Below, piece by piece: positions 1 to 8,171 of a stretch of 35,814 nucleotides of DNA (positions within the stretch are counted from its first letter, which is position 1; each line of letters opens with the position of its first letter). Both the position numbers and the translations under genes were made by a program. A model generated the notes under the pieces. The model ran no database searches. It was not told where the DNA came from and was given only the letters and a program-made list of their open reading frames with translations. This stretch comes from Alphaproteobacteria bacterium. GTDB lineage: Bacteria > Pseudomonadota > Alphaproteobacteria > RF32 > CAG-239. The DNA lies in NCBI GenBank assembly GCA_017484225.1, contig JAFUTN010000031.1, positions 1 to 35,814 of the forward strand. The letters are read 5' to 3'.

Positions 1-1
1 A

Positions 2-463
2 AGTTTAGATGAAAGAAAACTCGGAAAATTACTCAAAAAAATCAAACAAGATGATATTATCATCGCAACGGAACTGTCACGGTTAGGTCGCAACCTTTTA
101 CAAGTGATGTCCATTCTTCATCACTGTATGAATATCGGTTATCAGGTCTGGACGATTAAAGATAATTACAAATTGGGTGCTGATATTCAATCTAAAGTTC
201 TCGCTTTTGCCTTCGGACTGTCGGCAGAAATTGAACGCACAATGATTTTTCAACGCACAAAACGTTGTTTAGACAGATTGCGTGCTGAAGGCAAGCACAT
301 CGGCAGAAAAAAGGGGAGCAAAAATAAAAACACAAAACTCTCCGGCAAAGCAGATTTAATCAAAACGCTTTTATCTCAAAACATCACCAAAACACAAATC
401 GCAAAAATGCTTAAAGTTGATTATTCCACCCTTTACAAATTTCTCAAACAACAGGCAGTTTAA
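2..463 (+). CDS. Serine recombinase (resolvase/invertase family), 5' end cut by window edge
   Basis: The frame is open from base 2, so the true start and the catalytic N-terminal serine lie before the window. What remains is the later part of the resolvase catalytic domain: ATELSRLGRN, matching the D/E-R-L-x-R region of Hin/Pin/gamma-delta recombinases, and a long E helix around FGLSAEIERTMI. A basic linker GRKKGSKNK follows, then a short C-terminal helix-turn-helix (ITKTQIAKMLKVDYSTLYKF) that would bind DNA. The overall form recalls DNA invertases of the Mpi/Pin group. The stop codon overlaps the convergent recombinase by 4 bp. Its substrate sites are not visible here. The family is sure; invertase versus resolvase is not. 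Confidence 0.85.
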   Translation, partial: SLDERKLGKLLKKIKQDDIIIATELSRLGRNLLQVMSILHHCMNIGYQVWTIKDNYKLGADIQSKVLAFAFGLSAEIERTMIFQRTKRCLDRLRAEGKHIGRKKGSKNKNTKLSGKADLIKTLLSQNITKTQIAKMLKVDYSTLYKFLKQQAV

Positions 464-1032
464 TATCCGAAACTTTCTTTATAGCGATAATATGTCGGTT
501 TGGTGATGCCGTATTTTTTCAAAATCACACAGACACGGACCTTGTTTTCAATATCTTGCTTTAACTCCTTTTGTTGCGAAAGAGACAATTTTTTGCTCCG
601 CTCTTTGGAATAAACGCCTTTTGCTCTGGCAATCGCTATGCCTTCCTTTTGTCGCATTTTAATCATATTGCGTTCAAATTCGGCAATACTTCCGATAATC
701 TGAAGAGTTAATTTGTTGAACGGATTTTCCGTATCGTCAGTAAAACGCAGATTTTCTTTGATGAAATAAATTTCAGCGTGTCTTTCTTCTGTAATAGTTT
801 TAACGATTTGTAATAGGTCGTTAATGTTTCTTGCTAAACGGTCAATGGAATGAACCTCAACAACATCGCCTTTTCGTATCCATTTCAGCATTTCCTGTAA
901 TTTAGGGCGATTGGTAGAACCACCGGAGGCATAATCTTCAAATACTTCATCATATTTGCCTGCCTCAATCACTTGGCGGTCAATTTTCTGCGAACCATCG
1001 GCACTGGAAACACGAGCGTATAAGAACTTCAT
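460..1032 (-). CDS. Serine recombinase / resolvase-like protein
   Basis: A 190-aa protein starting at the ATG at 1032, chosen because AAGGAG lies 7 bases upstream and the sequence then begins MKFLYARVSS as in other small resolvases. An upstream in-frame ATG at 1086 lacks such a site and only adds residues not typical of the family. The N-terminal YARVSS carries the nucleophilic serine, SIDRLARN is the conserved arginine segment, and SIAEFERNMI begins the long E helix. The C-terminus (ILKKYGITKPTYYRY) is a small helix-turn-helix. It would cut and religate DNA through a 5'-phosphoserine link. It is convergent with the recombinase at 2-463, and the AATATTAC repeats upstream may be its binding sites. 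Confidence 0.88.
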   Translation of the reverse strand: MKFLYARVSSADGSQKIDRQVIEAGKYDEVFEDYASGGSTNRPKLQEMLKWIRKGDVVEVHSIDRLARNINDLLQIVKTITEERHAEIYFIKENLRFTDDTENPFNKLTLQIIGSIAEFERNMIKMRQKEGIAIARAKGVYSKERSKKLSLSQQKELKQDIENKVRVCVILKKYGITKPTYYRYKESFGY

Positions 1033-1049
1033 TTTAATCTCCTTAAAAG

Positions 1050-1166
1050 GTAATATTATAGTTAAAGAATACACATTACTTTTCAAAAGTCAAACAAAAT
1101 ATTACCTTAATATTACTATTTTTGAATCATATTAGACGGTAACGCTGGAGTATGCCTCAATATTAC
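1050..1166. repeat. Four copies of AATATTAC (one inverted) upstream of the recombinase and RloA-like genes
   Basis: AATATTAC occurs at 1098-1105, 1109-1116 and 1159-1166, and as its reverse complement GTAATATT at 1050-1057. The second and third direct positions lie 11 bp apart, one helical turn after the first. The set fills the gap between two divergent genes and overlaps the expected promoter area of the recombinase at 460-1032. Possible roles are recombinase subsites (res-like) or an operator. No binding protein can be assigned from sequence. Confidence 0.55.
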
Positions 1167-1206
1167 TAAACAATATGCATGAGTAATAAATTGCTTCGTA
1201 AAACCA

Positions 1207-1235
1207 TTGACATTTTGATAAAACTAACCTATATT
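1207..1235 (+). promoter_or_regulatory. Sigma-70-type promoter of the RloA-like operon
   Basis: TTGACA at 1207-1212 and TATATT at 1230-1235 are separated by exactly 17 bp. Transcription would begin near 1242, giving a leader of about 25 nt before the ATG at 1267. This supports the choice of that start over the ATG at 1246. Confidence 0.7.
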
Positions 1236-1266
1236 TAACAAAAAAATGTTAAAAATGAGGTGTTTT

Positions 1267-2466
1267 ATGTTTTTAAATTTTAAAATTAAGAACTTTCTAT
1301 CTATCAAAGACGAGAACATAATTGATTTTTCTATAAATGAAAGTCAAAAGATAGATAATACATCAGAAAAGGTTTTAAAATCATTTGTTAATAAGATTGG
1401 ATGCATTGTCGGTCCTAATGCGTCAGGAAAGACTAACATTCTTAGGGCATTTGTAACTTTTGCGACATTTATAGAAAATTCGTACGATATGAAGAAAATA
1501 CAAATTGCCCCTCATTTCTTTCATAGAGATGAAAATACCTCCTTTTCTTGCGAGTTCATAGAAAAAGATATTCAATATCAATATAGTATTGTTTTGAATA
1601 ATATGAAAATTATACAAGAAAAATTACGAAAATTGAATTCACAGACAAATAGATATAATGATGTTTACTCAAGAGACAATTTGAGCGTTAAGACATCAAA
1701 TGATATTGAAATTAATTCTGCGGATTTGGTCCGTCTATCTGATAATATTACGTGTTTTTCGTTTCTTAAGAAGTTAAATTATTTTAAGCAGAAAAATATA
1801 GAAATAAACTCATTTGCGGAAATATTATCAAATGTTGAACTATTCCATTTTTTTGGGACAGCAAAACCTGTTATTTTATCAATGCTTGAAATTGCAGAAC
1901 AATTGGACAAAGATAAGGATTTAATTGCAAAATTGAGTAAGGAATTAAATAATATTGATACAGGCATAGATAATATCTTTGTTGTAGAAACTAAACAAAA
2001 AATTGAAGATGATAATAACGGATTGGTATCTGAAAAAATGGCAAAAGTATTAGGAACAGTGCATAAAGATAATGAGAAAGAGGCAAAGATACCTATTATT
2101 GATGCGTCAGATGGTACGCAGCATTATATAGATTTGTTTATTAAAGTGAATAATATATTAAATAGAGGAGGAATTCTTATAGCAGATGAAATTGAAAATA
2201 GTCTGCATGTAGATTTGGTAGAGAGAATTTTGAATTTGTTTATGAAAAAGGAAACTAATCCCAATAATGCACAAATTTTATTTACAACGCATAATCCTTG
2301 GTTCTTACAATATTTAACGAAGACTCAAATATTTATTGTGGAGAAAGAACACCAAAATACAGAAGTATTCCGTTTAGATGATATCAAGAGCGTTAGAAAT
2401 GATGAAAATTATTTTATGAAATATATTACAGGTGAATATGATGGTAAACCTAAAATAAGAGGATAA
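1267..2466 (+). CDS. RloA-like AAA/ABC-type ATPase (AAA_15/AAA_21, OLD-like), defence-associated
   Basis: A 399-aa ATPase beginning MFLNFKIKNFLSIKDEN, the usual opening of RloA/COG1106 proteins. The start at 1267 has GAGGTG 4-6 bases upstream; two earlier in-frame ATGs do not. Walker A is GPNASGKT (49-56). The signature-like DASDGT and Walker B ILIADE (D307, E308) follow, then the H-loop TTHN (340-343). The long insert between Walker A and the signature fits an SMC/Rad50-like coiled region. The next gene, 5 bp downstream, is RloB-like. In known ATPase + TOPRIM/RloB pairs (for example PARIS, where AriA pairs with AriB) the ATPase senses an invader and the partner acts as effector. The ATPase family is certain; an anti-phage role is inference. 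Confidence 0.82.
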   Translation: MFLNFKIKNFLSIKDENIIDFSINESQKIDNTSEKVLKSFVNKIGCIVGPNASGKTNILRAFVTFATFIENSYDMKKIQIAPHFFHRDENTSFSCEFIEKDIQYQYSIVLNNMKIIQEKLRKLNSQTNRYNDVYSRDNLSVKTSNDIEINSADLVRLSDNITCFSFLKKLNYFKQKNIEINSFAEILSNVELFHFFGTAKPVILSMLEIAEQLDKDKDLIAKLSKELNNIDTGIDNIFVVETKQKIEDDNNGLVSEKMAKVLGTVHKDNEKEAKIPIIDASDGTQHYIDLFIKVNNILNRGGILIADEIENSLHVDLVERILNLFMKKETNPNNAQILFTTHNPWFLQYLTKTQIFIVEKEHQNTEVFRLDDIKSVRNDENYFMKYITGEYDGKPKIRG

Positions 2467-2471
2467 TAGTA

Positions 2472-3095
2472 ATGGGAAAGAAAAGAGAAAAAAGAAAGGT
2501 TGTCCGTTATATTTATGAAGGTAAACTTACAGAGAGAGTATTTTTTGACCACATAAGGAGGTTCTATCCAGAGTCAAATGCTGAACCTTATCTGGTGTTT
2601 TGTGGAAGAGGGGGAACAGCAAATTCTCAAGTCTCCAATGTTTTGAAAGTATTGTATTTTGATAGGATATATTTAATTCTGGATGAAGACTTCCAAACAA
2701 AAGGTCCTATAGAAGATGACGTTTTAAGAAAACTTGAAGCGGAGTGGATACTAGAGAATGGAGCATTAAATGGGGTAAGATATCGTGATTATATTAATTA
2801 CAATAAAGGAAGACGTCCAATTATTATTTTTTCAAATCCGTCTTCAATAGAGGGAGTAATCTTACAGATATTAGGAAAATCTAAAAAAAGTCTTGAAGGG
2901 ATAGATACAGATAATCTTAAAAGTCAACTAAGTTCTTATGTTTCACAATACTTTCTTGAAAAGAACATAACTTTGCCTCACAGTAATGAGGAAAAATTGA
3001 GAGAATTCTTCGCTGCAAAATTTTCAAATGAATTGTTGCAAAGCAAAAGAAAGACTATTAAAGAGTTAGATTGTATTCTAAGTATATTTGAGTAA
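2472..3095 (+). CDS. RloB-like protein (TOPRIM-type fold), putative effector partner of the ATPase
   Basis: A 207-aa protein 5 bp downstream of the RloA-like gene, with AGAGGA before the ATG. The N-terminal basic segment is followed by YIYEGKLTERVFF (E16, E21), the family's E-G-x-T-E motif. ILDEDFQ (D71, D73) is the D-x-D motif, and FSNPSSIEGVIL (120-131) corresponds to the SNP-x-F/I-E block of RloB proteins. These acidic residues match the metal site expected of a TOPRIM-like nuclease fold. RloB was first described as an R-linked ORF beside type I restriction loci in Campylobacter; its biochemical activity is not established here. No restriction or methylase gene is present within the window. 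RloB membership is fairly sure; nuclease function is inferred. Confidence 0.75.
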   Translation: MGKKREKRKVVRYIYEGKLTERVFFDHIRRFYPESNAEPYLVFCGRGGTANSQVSNVLKVLYFDRIYLILDEDFQTKGPIEDDVLRKLEAEWILENGALNGVRYRDYINYNKGRRPIIIFSNPSSIEGVILQILGKSKKSLEGIDTDNLKSQLSSYVSQYFLEKNITLPHSNEEKLREFFAAKFSNELLQSKRKTIKELDCILSIFE

Positions 3096-3128
3096 TATTG
3101 CATGATTTAGATATAGGAAGATATAAAT

Positions 3129-3452
3129 ATGGGTATTGATTTTAATACAATCGCAGATGTTTTTAAAAAGTGTAAAGAATACACAAAAATTATTGAACGC
3201 CTAGATAAACTTGAGGAAGATGTTAGAATTCTTCAAACACAAATTAAGAATAATGATAAGACACGAACATGTCCGCGTTGTCATAATCCGACATTAAATA
3301 TTGACTATGTTGAAAGAGAATGTATAACAAGTATGAATACTTTAACAGGTGAGAAACGATATGGAACAAAAAAAATGTTTATTGCAAAGTGCTCCTCTTG
3401 TGATTGGGAGTGTGACGATCAAAATTTTATAAATCATCGCTTAAATGTCTGA
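3129..3452 (+). CDS. Small coiled-coil / zinc-ribbon protein
   Basis: A 107-aa protein 33 bp after the RloB-like gene on the same strand, with AGGAAG before the ATG. Residues 20-42 (IIERLDKLEEDVRILQTQIK) form a short heptad-like coiled coil. The C-terminal half carries two cysteine pairs, C48-x2-C51 (CPRC) and C88-x2-C91 (CSSC), with a further C95, typical of a zinc ribbon. I do not recognise a named family. Its place in the operon suggests a third component or modulator of the RloAB pair, but it could be unrelated cargo. The last 12 bp overlap the convergent integrase gene. Confidence 0.7.
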   Translation: MGIDFNTIADVFKKCKEYTKIIERLDKLEEDVRILQTQIKNNDKTRTCPRCHNPTLNIDYVERECITSMNTLTGEKRYGTKKMFIAKCSSCDWECDDQNFINHRLNV

Positions 3453-5549
3453 TTTTCGTTTTAAGAGTAGTATATTTTTAGTACGTTTAATCTTTGACTT
3501 GTGATATTCTCGTTTCTTTGGCATATCGGTTGGGCGATTTTTCAATTTTTCCCAATCAATCATCGGAAACTCCAGTTTATCCAGTGCTTCTTTAAGATTT
3601 GCCAGTGGTATTGAACCATTGTTGTATGATGAATAGGCACGCCTGTCATTTTTGCTCCAACCACCAATCTCTATGGCATAGGAATCAACAAAACCAAGCA
3701 TTTTCATATTCTGTGCTAAATTATGGCGAAACGAGTGAAACACTTTTGTAGCACCGATAATACCTAATTTTTCCAAATAATCGGCAAACCATTTGCCAAC
3801 AGCTTTGGTGTATTTGTTATCCTTATTGTATTTCAAATTAAACAACTTCTTATGATTATGTTTCTTTCTATCGGTAACATATTTTAGAAAACCCATATCC
3901 AAAATCTTTTGCGGAATAGGAATTATTCTTGTATTTTTCGTTTTGGTTTGTTTCACTTCTTTTTTCTTCAATACGGTTTCTCTGTCATCGGGAGATATAC
4001 TGATACAACTGATTCCTCCGTGTTTTTGGATATCCTCACAATCAAGTTGGCAAAGTTCATTGAGGCGAGCACCTATAAATAATGCTATTAAAGGTATCCA
4101 AAAGTATTCAGGATGTAATAACGGAGTATCTTTAACCACACATTGAGGATATGTTTTGTAGTTAAAAATTTTTGCTAATTCATCATCGGTAAAATGCTCG
4201 TATGATTGCTTTTTCTCTTTGGCATACTTAATTTTGTATCTGCTGAAAGGATTTGAATAAATGATTTCCTCTTGTAATAAGAAGTTCGCAAAAGTGTTGA
4301 ATAATTTGATGTGCCCTCTGATAGTGGGGTCGCTGATTTTTGGAACACTTATTTTATTTCCACATTCTTTTATAACTTCAAAAACATCCCTATCTTTAAA
4401 TTTTTGTTGGAAGTTGGCAGGCAATAGTTTCAAATTCTTTTCCAGTTCCTCAATATCTTGCTTACAGATTTTATCCACCCCTTTATATTTCATCAACTCA
4501 AACATACGAAGCAGCATATTTTTATGAGAAGAAATTGTTTTTGCCGAAACGCCTTGTAGTTTCTGTTCTTTCTCCCACATCTGCAAATACTTCTTGTAGT
4601 CAAATACTGGTGATTTAACAGCAATTTGCTCCAAATAGTTCTTATTCAAACTCTTTGCTGTATCAAGTATTGTGGTAAAATACATAGAGATTGGATATTC
4701 TTTTCCTGTCTTAATATATTCTATATAGTTGAGCAATAGTTCTTCCGATTCACGCATTTTATCAGCAAGTTCTGCCAAAGAAAACATCATATCACCGATA
4801 TCGTAGTCCTCATCACCTTTATGTCGTTCCAAAACATCTTGCAAATCTTCATCATTGTTGCCAACAATCTCATAATCATTCTTATCAAAGGCATAAATGA
4901 TTGCATTGGGATTGTCCTGCAAAATATCCACCAACTCTCTATCAACATTACGATTCACAATATCCTTATTTAATACTTTGAGTATGTAATCGTATAGTTG
5001 GTTATACTTCACACTTTCTGACGGATTGGCGATTCGTTCTTCTTCAATGGTTCTTACCTTGTATCCGTCATAAACATCTTGCTTTATAAGCGTTTCAAAA
5101 ATTGTTTCACCATCAGGTGTTTCGTATTCAACATCTGCGAGTCGCTCCATATCTGTCAAGCGAATTGGGCGATAGAAGCAGAAGTCCTTAAATGTTTTCT
5201 TGCCCGACTTAATGTCGCTCTCGTATCGTTCAACTTTCTTCAACACATCCAACCACCACTGCACGAAGATATGCTTAACCTCAGTATAGGTCAGACATAA
5301 CCTTATTTCCTTGGTGTGTTTGTGTCGCAGTTTCAACATCTCTTGATACTTCCTCTCATAGGATTGTATGAGCAAATCTGTTTTGTAGGCATATTCCTTA
5401 ACTTTATGCAGTGCCTCATAATAGTCCTTTGTGAATAAAGAATAGAAGAAGTTTTTGCGTTTGGCAATCTCCACCAGATGTTTAGGCACAACGAATCGTG
5501 CATAATAGGTGTGATTCCTTATTGTCAGATGTGGATATAAAGAAAGCAT
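3441..5549 (-). CDS. Tyrosine recombinase / integrase (large, with N-terminal DUF6538-like region)
   Basis: A 702-aa integrase from the ATG at 5549, in frame with a GTG at 5561. I prefer the ATG because the GTG has no separated ribosome site and the sequence then begins MLSLYPHLTIRNHTYYARFVVP, resembling the start of DUF6538 integrases. The middle (about 320-440) is a SAM-like core-binding domain. The C-terminal catalytic domain shows FIGARLNELCQL (R495), a beta-hairpin lysine region KKKEVKQTKTKNTR, HSFRHN (H605, R608), GGWSKND (W631) and a tyrosine at 639 or 642. It would cut and rejoin DNA at the tRNA-Ser target. The protein is nearly twice the usual phage integrase length because of a long acidic N-terminal half (about 100-300). 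Confidence 0.9.
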   Translation of the reverse strand: MLSLYPHLTIRNHTYYARFVVPKHLVEIAKRKNFFYSLFTKDYYEALHKVKEYAYKTDLLIQSYERKYQEMLKLRHKHTKEIRLCLTYTEVKHIFVQWWLDVLKKVERYESDIKSGKKTFKDFCFYRPIRLTDMERLADVEYETPDGETIFETLIKQDVYDGYKVRTIEEERIANPSESVKYNQLYDYILKVLNKDIVNRNVDRELVDILQDNPNAIIYAFDKNDYEIVGNNDEDLQDVLERHKGDEDYDIGDMMFSLAELADKMRESEELLLNYIEYIKTGKEYPISMYFTTILDTAKSLNKNYLEQIAVKSPVFDYKKYLQMWEKEQKLQGVSAKTISSHKNMLLRMFELMKYKGVDKICKQDIEELEKNLKLLPANFQQKFKDRDVFEVIKECGNKISVPKISDPTIRGHIKLFNTFANFLLQEEIIYSNPFSRYKIKYAKEKKQSYEHFTDDELAKIFNYKTYPQCVVKDTPLLHPEYFWIPLIALFIGARLNELCQLDCEDIQKHGGISCISISPDDRETVLKKKEVKQTKTKNTRIIPIPQKILDMGFLKYVTDRKKHNHKKLFNLKYNKDNKYTKAVGKWFADYLEKLGIIGATKVFHSFRHNLAQNMKMLGFVDSYAIEIGGWSKNDRRAYSSYNNGSIPLANLKEALDKLEFPMIDWEKLKNRPTDMPKKREYHKSKIKRTKNILLLKRKSDI

Positions 5550-5635
5550 TTGTTGTATCACCCTTTTGTATCACCAATTTTGTGCTTAAAAATGAGATAA
5601 AAAAGAGTAGATATAACAAATGCTTATAAATAAAG

Positions 5636-5660
5636 TGGCGGTGAGATAGGGATTTGAACC
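5636..5660. other. Candidate island attachment site (3' end of tRNA-Ser)
   Basis: The 3' end of tRNA-Ser, including its T-arm and encoded CCA, faces the integrase gene. Tyrosine integrases typically recombine in such tRNA 3' segments and rebuild the gene on insertion. The exact core and the matching repeat at the other end lie outside what can be seen, so the boundaries given are nominal. Confidence 0.4.
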
Positions 5661-5727
5661 CTAGGTACGCGGTAAAACGTACAATTGATTTCGAGTCAAC
5701 CGCATTCGACCACTCTGCCATCTCACC
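5636..5727 (-). tRNA. tRNA-Ser(CGA)
   Basis: Read on the minus strand, the acceptor GGTGAGA (5727-5721) pairs with TCTCACC (5646-5640), followed by discriminator G and an encoded CCA (5638-5636). The anticodon loop is CTCGAAA within GTTGA/TCAAT, giving anticodon CGA, which reads UCG serine codons. The long variable arm (paired around GTACG...CGTAC) is the class II form expected for tRNA-Ser. The T-loop GGTTCGAATCC is intact. The island integrase lies just beyond the 3' end. Confidence 0.96.
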
Positions 5728-5792
5728 ATGTTTACGCAATACTTTTATACTGCTTTTCTTTATTTTACAATAATTTTTTTAGTCAAATTTCA

Positions 5793-6770
5793 TTACAAGC
5801 GAACGCAAACACCGCCCCATGTAAAACCGGCCCCCATTGCCGTCAGCACCAAAAGCTGACCTTTTTTAATGCGGCCTGATGCATAATTTTCCGATAATGC
5901 CAAAGGTATTGATGCGGCAGACGTATTTCCGTGATGGTCCAAAGCCACAATAACCTTATCTTTATCAATTTCCAATCTTTCGGCAACACTGTCTATAATG
6001 CGTATATTTGCTTGATGCGGAATCAGCCAATCAACATCTTCCTTTACAACACCGGCATCATTCATAACGGTTTGAGCCGCTTCAGACAAGCACACAACCG
6101 CATGCTTAAACACTTCCTTACCGTTCATAACCACAAATCCGGAAGATTGGGTGCTTGAAACACCGCCGTTTGTTCCCAAACTCTCGTATTGCTCGCCATC
6201 AGCATATATGCGCGTACTTAAAACTCCGGTATCCTTATTAGTTCCCTCACCTTCAACTGCACGCAAAACTGCAGCTCCGGCACCGTCACCAAACAAAACG
6301 CAGGTATTCCGGTCAGTCCAATCAACAATTTTAGACAAGCACTCAGCGCCGGCAACTACTGCCGTTTTAGCCTGTCCGAGACGAATCATATTATCGGCCA
6401 ATGTTAACGCATACACAAAACCTGAACATGCCGCAGAAATATCAAACGCCGGAACACCGTGACGAAATCCCAGATTACGTGCGATTTTTGCCGCGGTAGA
6501 CGGAGTTGTATTATCCGGAGTAATGGTAGCCAAAATAAACACATCCACGTCTGAAGGAGTTAACCCCGCATTTTTGATGGCATTTTCTACTGCTTTTCCG
6601 GCAATTACCGAAGTAGTTTCCGTAGTGGCAATGTGGCGAGAACAGATTCCGGTGCGTGTCCGTATCCACTCATCACTGGTTTCTACCATTTGTGACAAAT
6701 CATCATTTGTTAAAATTTTTTCCGGTAAGCAATGCCCTAACCCGATAATTTCACTTCTAATACACATCAT
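5793..6770 (-). CDS. fabH: Beta-ketoacyl-ACP synthase III (KAS III)
   Basis: A 325-aa enzyme condensing acetyl-CoA with malonyl-ACP to start type II fatty-acid synthesis in the cytoplasm. The family's active-site triad is visible: C115 in ISAACSGF, H252 in IPHQANIR and N282 in HHGNTSAA. The N-terminal TSDEWIRTRTGI and the C-terminal GAGFTWGG are also diagnostic. The length is normal for FabH. Its start overlaps the end of plsX by 14 bp, so the two are probably translationally coupled. It is the last gene of the rpmF-plsX-fabH operon, and the tRNA-Ser follows downstream. Confidence 0.97.
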   Translation of the reverse strand: MMCIRSEIIGLGHCLPEKILTNDDLSQMVETSDEWIRTRTGICSRHIATTETTSVIAGKAVENAIKNAGLTPSDVDVFILATITPDNTTPSTAAKIARNLGFRHGVPAFDISAACSGFVYALTLADNMIRLGQAKTAVVAGAECLSKIVDWTDRNTCVLFGDGAGAAVLRAVEGEGTNKDTGVLSTRIYADGEQYESLGTNGGVSSTQSSGFVVMNGKEVFKHAVVCLSEAAQTVMNDAGVVKEDVDWLIPHQANIRIIDSVAERLEIDKDKVIVALDHHGNTSAASIPLALSENYASGRIKKGQLLVLTAMGAGFTWGGVCVRL

Positions 6771-7824
6771 ACAAAATATCCTGAGACAACTCGTCTAAAT
6801 CAACGTGTTCCACTTCATCACGAATCGTCTGAACAAAATCTTGACGAACCAATTTTGCTGCATTATCAATAGCATACGCAAAACCAACCTCATCTGTTCC
6901 TCCATGGCTTTTTACAGACAATCCGTTCAAACCGACAAACATTGCACCGTTATATTTGCGCGGATCCATTGTTTTTTTCATACTGATAAGAGCCGGCAGC
7001 AGAAAAGGTAATCCGATTTTTGCCAACAACGATTTCTTCACCGATTGTTTAAACATACCGGTAACCAAACGCGCCGTTCCTTCCATTGTCTTAAGGGCAA
7101 TATTGCCGGTAAACCCGTCAGAAACAACAACATCAGCATATCCGTCACTGATTTGGTGCGGTTCTATATATCCGATAAAATTCAAGTCCAAATGTGTGCC
7201 TTTTATCATTTTGGCGGCCTGATGAATCTCTTCCCGCCCTTTCATTTCCTCTGCACCGATATTCAGCAAAGCAATGCGCGGACGAGCAATATTCAAGCTG
7301 TGTTTTGCCAAAATATTACCGATAATGGCAAATTCAGCCAAATTTATTGCACTGCACTCGGTATTTGCACCCAAGTCAAGCATAACACACTGACCGTTTT
7401 TATGCGGTATCATGGTGCAAATTGCCGGACGATGAATTTTTTGAATTGTTTTCAGTATCATTTTGGAAATAGCCATCAGCGCTCCGGTGTTGCCGGCAGA
7501 AATTACCGCCTTTGCTTCTCCTTTGCGAACGGCATCTATTGCCATATACATACTGGTATTTTTGTTACGAATAACTTGAGAAGGTTTGTCCTCGTTACGA
7601 ACACGCTCACTCGTATGAACCAGCGAACAATATTCTTTCACTGACGGATTTTTTTTGATTTCTTCGTTAACTTTTGTTTCATCACCGAAGAGGATAAATT
7701 TTATATCGGGGTTGTCTTTGTGGGCTCTTGCGATTCCTTCTACAACAACACGAGGGGAATTATCTCCCCCCATTGCATCAACCGATATGACCAGATTATT
7801 ATTCTCAGACACAACCTGCTCCAT
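6757..7824 (-). CDS. plsX: Phosphate acyltransferase PlsX
   Basis: A 355-aa enzyme making acyl-phosphate from acyl-ACP, the first committed step of the PlsX/PlsY phospholipid route. The opening VISVDAMGGDNSP and the internal VISAGNTGAL and DVVVSDGFTGNIALK are PlsX signatures. The length matches the family. It sits 21 bp downstream of rpmF and overlaps fabH by 14 bp. This order, ribosomal L32 then plsX then fabH, is widely conserved in proteobacteria and links ribosome and membrane-lipid supply. Confidence 0.97.
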   Translation of the reverse strand: MEQVVSENNNLVISVDAMGGDNSPRVVVEGIARAHKDNPDIKFILFGDETKVNEEIKKNPSVKEYCSLVHTSERVRNEDKPSQVIRNKNTSMYMAIDAVRKGEAKAVISAGNTGALMAISKMILKTIQKIHRPAICTMIPHKNGQCVMLDLGANTECSAINLAEFAIIGNILAKHSLNIARPRIALLNIGAEEMKGREEIHQAAKMIKGTHLDLNFIGYIEPHQISDGYADVVVSDGFTGNIALKTMEGTARLVTGMFKQSVKKSLLAKIGLPFLLPALISMKKTMDPRKYNGAMFVGLNGLSVKSHGGTDEVGFAYAIDNAAKLVRQDFVQTIRDEVEHVDLDELSQDILYDVY

Positions 7825-7845
7825 ATTCCATTGGTTTATTTTCTA

Positions 7846-8031
7846 TTATTTTGCTTCCTTATGAGCAACAACTTCTTTTCCATCATATTGACCGCATTTC
7901 GGGCAAACATTATGAGGACGTTTCAACTCACCGCAATTAGGGCATTCTTGATATGAACTGGCAGACAGCGCATCATGTGAACGACGCATATCACGACGAG
8001 ATTTTGATACTTTTTTCTTTGGTGTAGCCAT
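7846..8031 (-). CDS. rpmF: 50S ribosomal protein L32
   Basis: A 61-aa basic protein of the large ribosomal subunit. The N-terminus [20 protein letters not shown] is the L32 signature, followed by a zinc-ribbon-like pair CPNC...CPKC. The length is typical. The ATG at 8031 is preceded by AAAGAGAAG. It heads the rpmF-plsX-fabH operon. The 140 bases upstream hold AT-rich sequence that should contain its promoter, but I cannot pick a convincing hexamer pair. Confidence 0.97.
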   Translation of the reverse strand: MATPKKKVSKSRRDMRRSHDALSASSYQECPNCGELKRPHNVCPKCGQYDGKEVVAHKEAK

Positions 8032-8171
8032 TTTTCTTCTCTTTAAATTAAATTACACAAACATTCGGCAGTATGTTTATCACAGCTTTTACAAAATAGC
8101 AAGTGAAAATATCACACCGACACGATTGGTTTGCTTTTATTCTTTTTTTTTGCATTTTGCAAGCACTTTTT

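Larger units (their letters stand above)
1..5635. mobile_element. Right end of a tRNA-Ser-integrated genomic island
   Basis: The stretch from the window start to the 3' end of tRNA-Ser holds two serine recombinases, a RloA/RloB-like gene pair, a zinc-ribbon gene and a 702-aa tyrosine integrase whose 5' end faces the tRNA 3' end 86 bp away. An integrase abutting a tRNA 3' end is the classic layout of an integrative element. To the right the genes switch at once to housekeeping functions. The other end of the element lies outside the window, so its size and the second attachment repeat cannot be seen. That it is an island is inferred from gene content and position. Confidence 0.7.

Noticed and set aside
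5482-5739. 85-codon minus-strand frame over tRNA-Ser
   Set aside because: It runs through the tRNA gene and into the integrase in another frame; a chance frame.
7045-7644. 199-codon plus-strand frame opposite plsX
   Set aside because: It is the antisense shadow of plsX, which has clear family motifs.
8130-8171. Weak hairpin with T/A runs after dsbD
   Set aside because: The stem is only about 4 bp, too weak to call a terminator.
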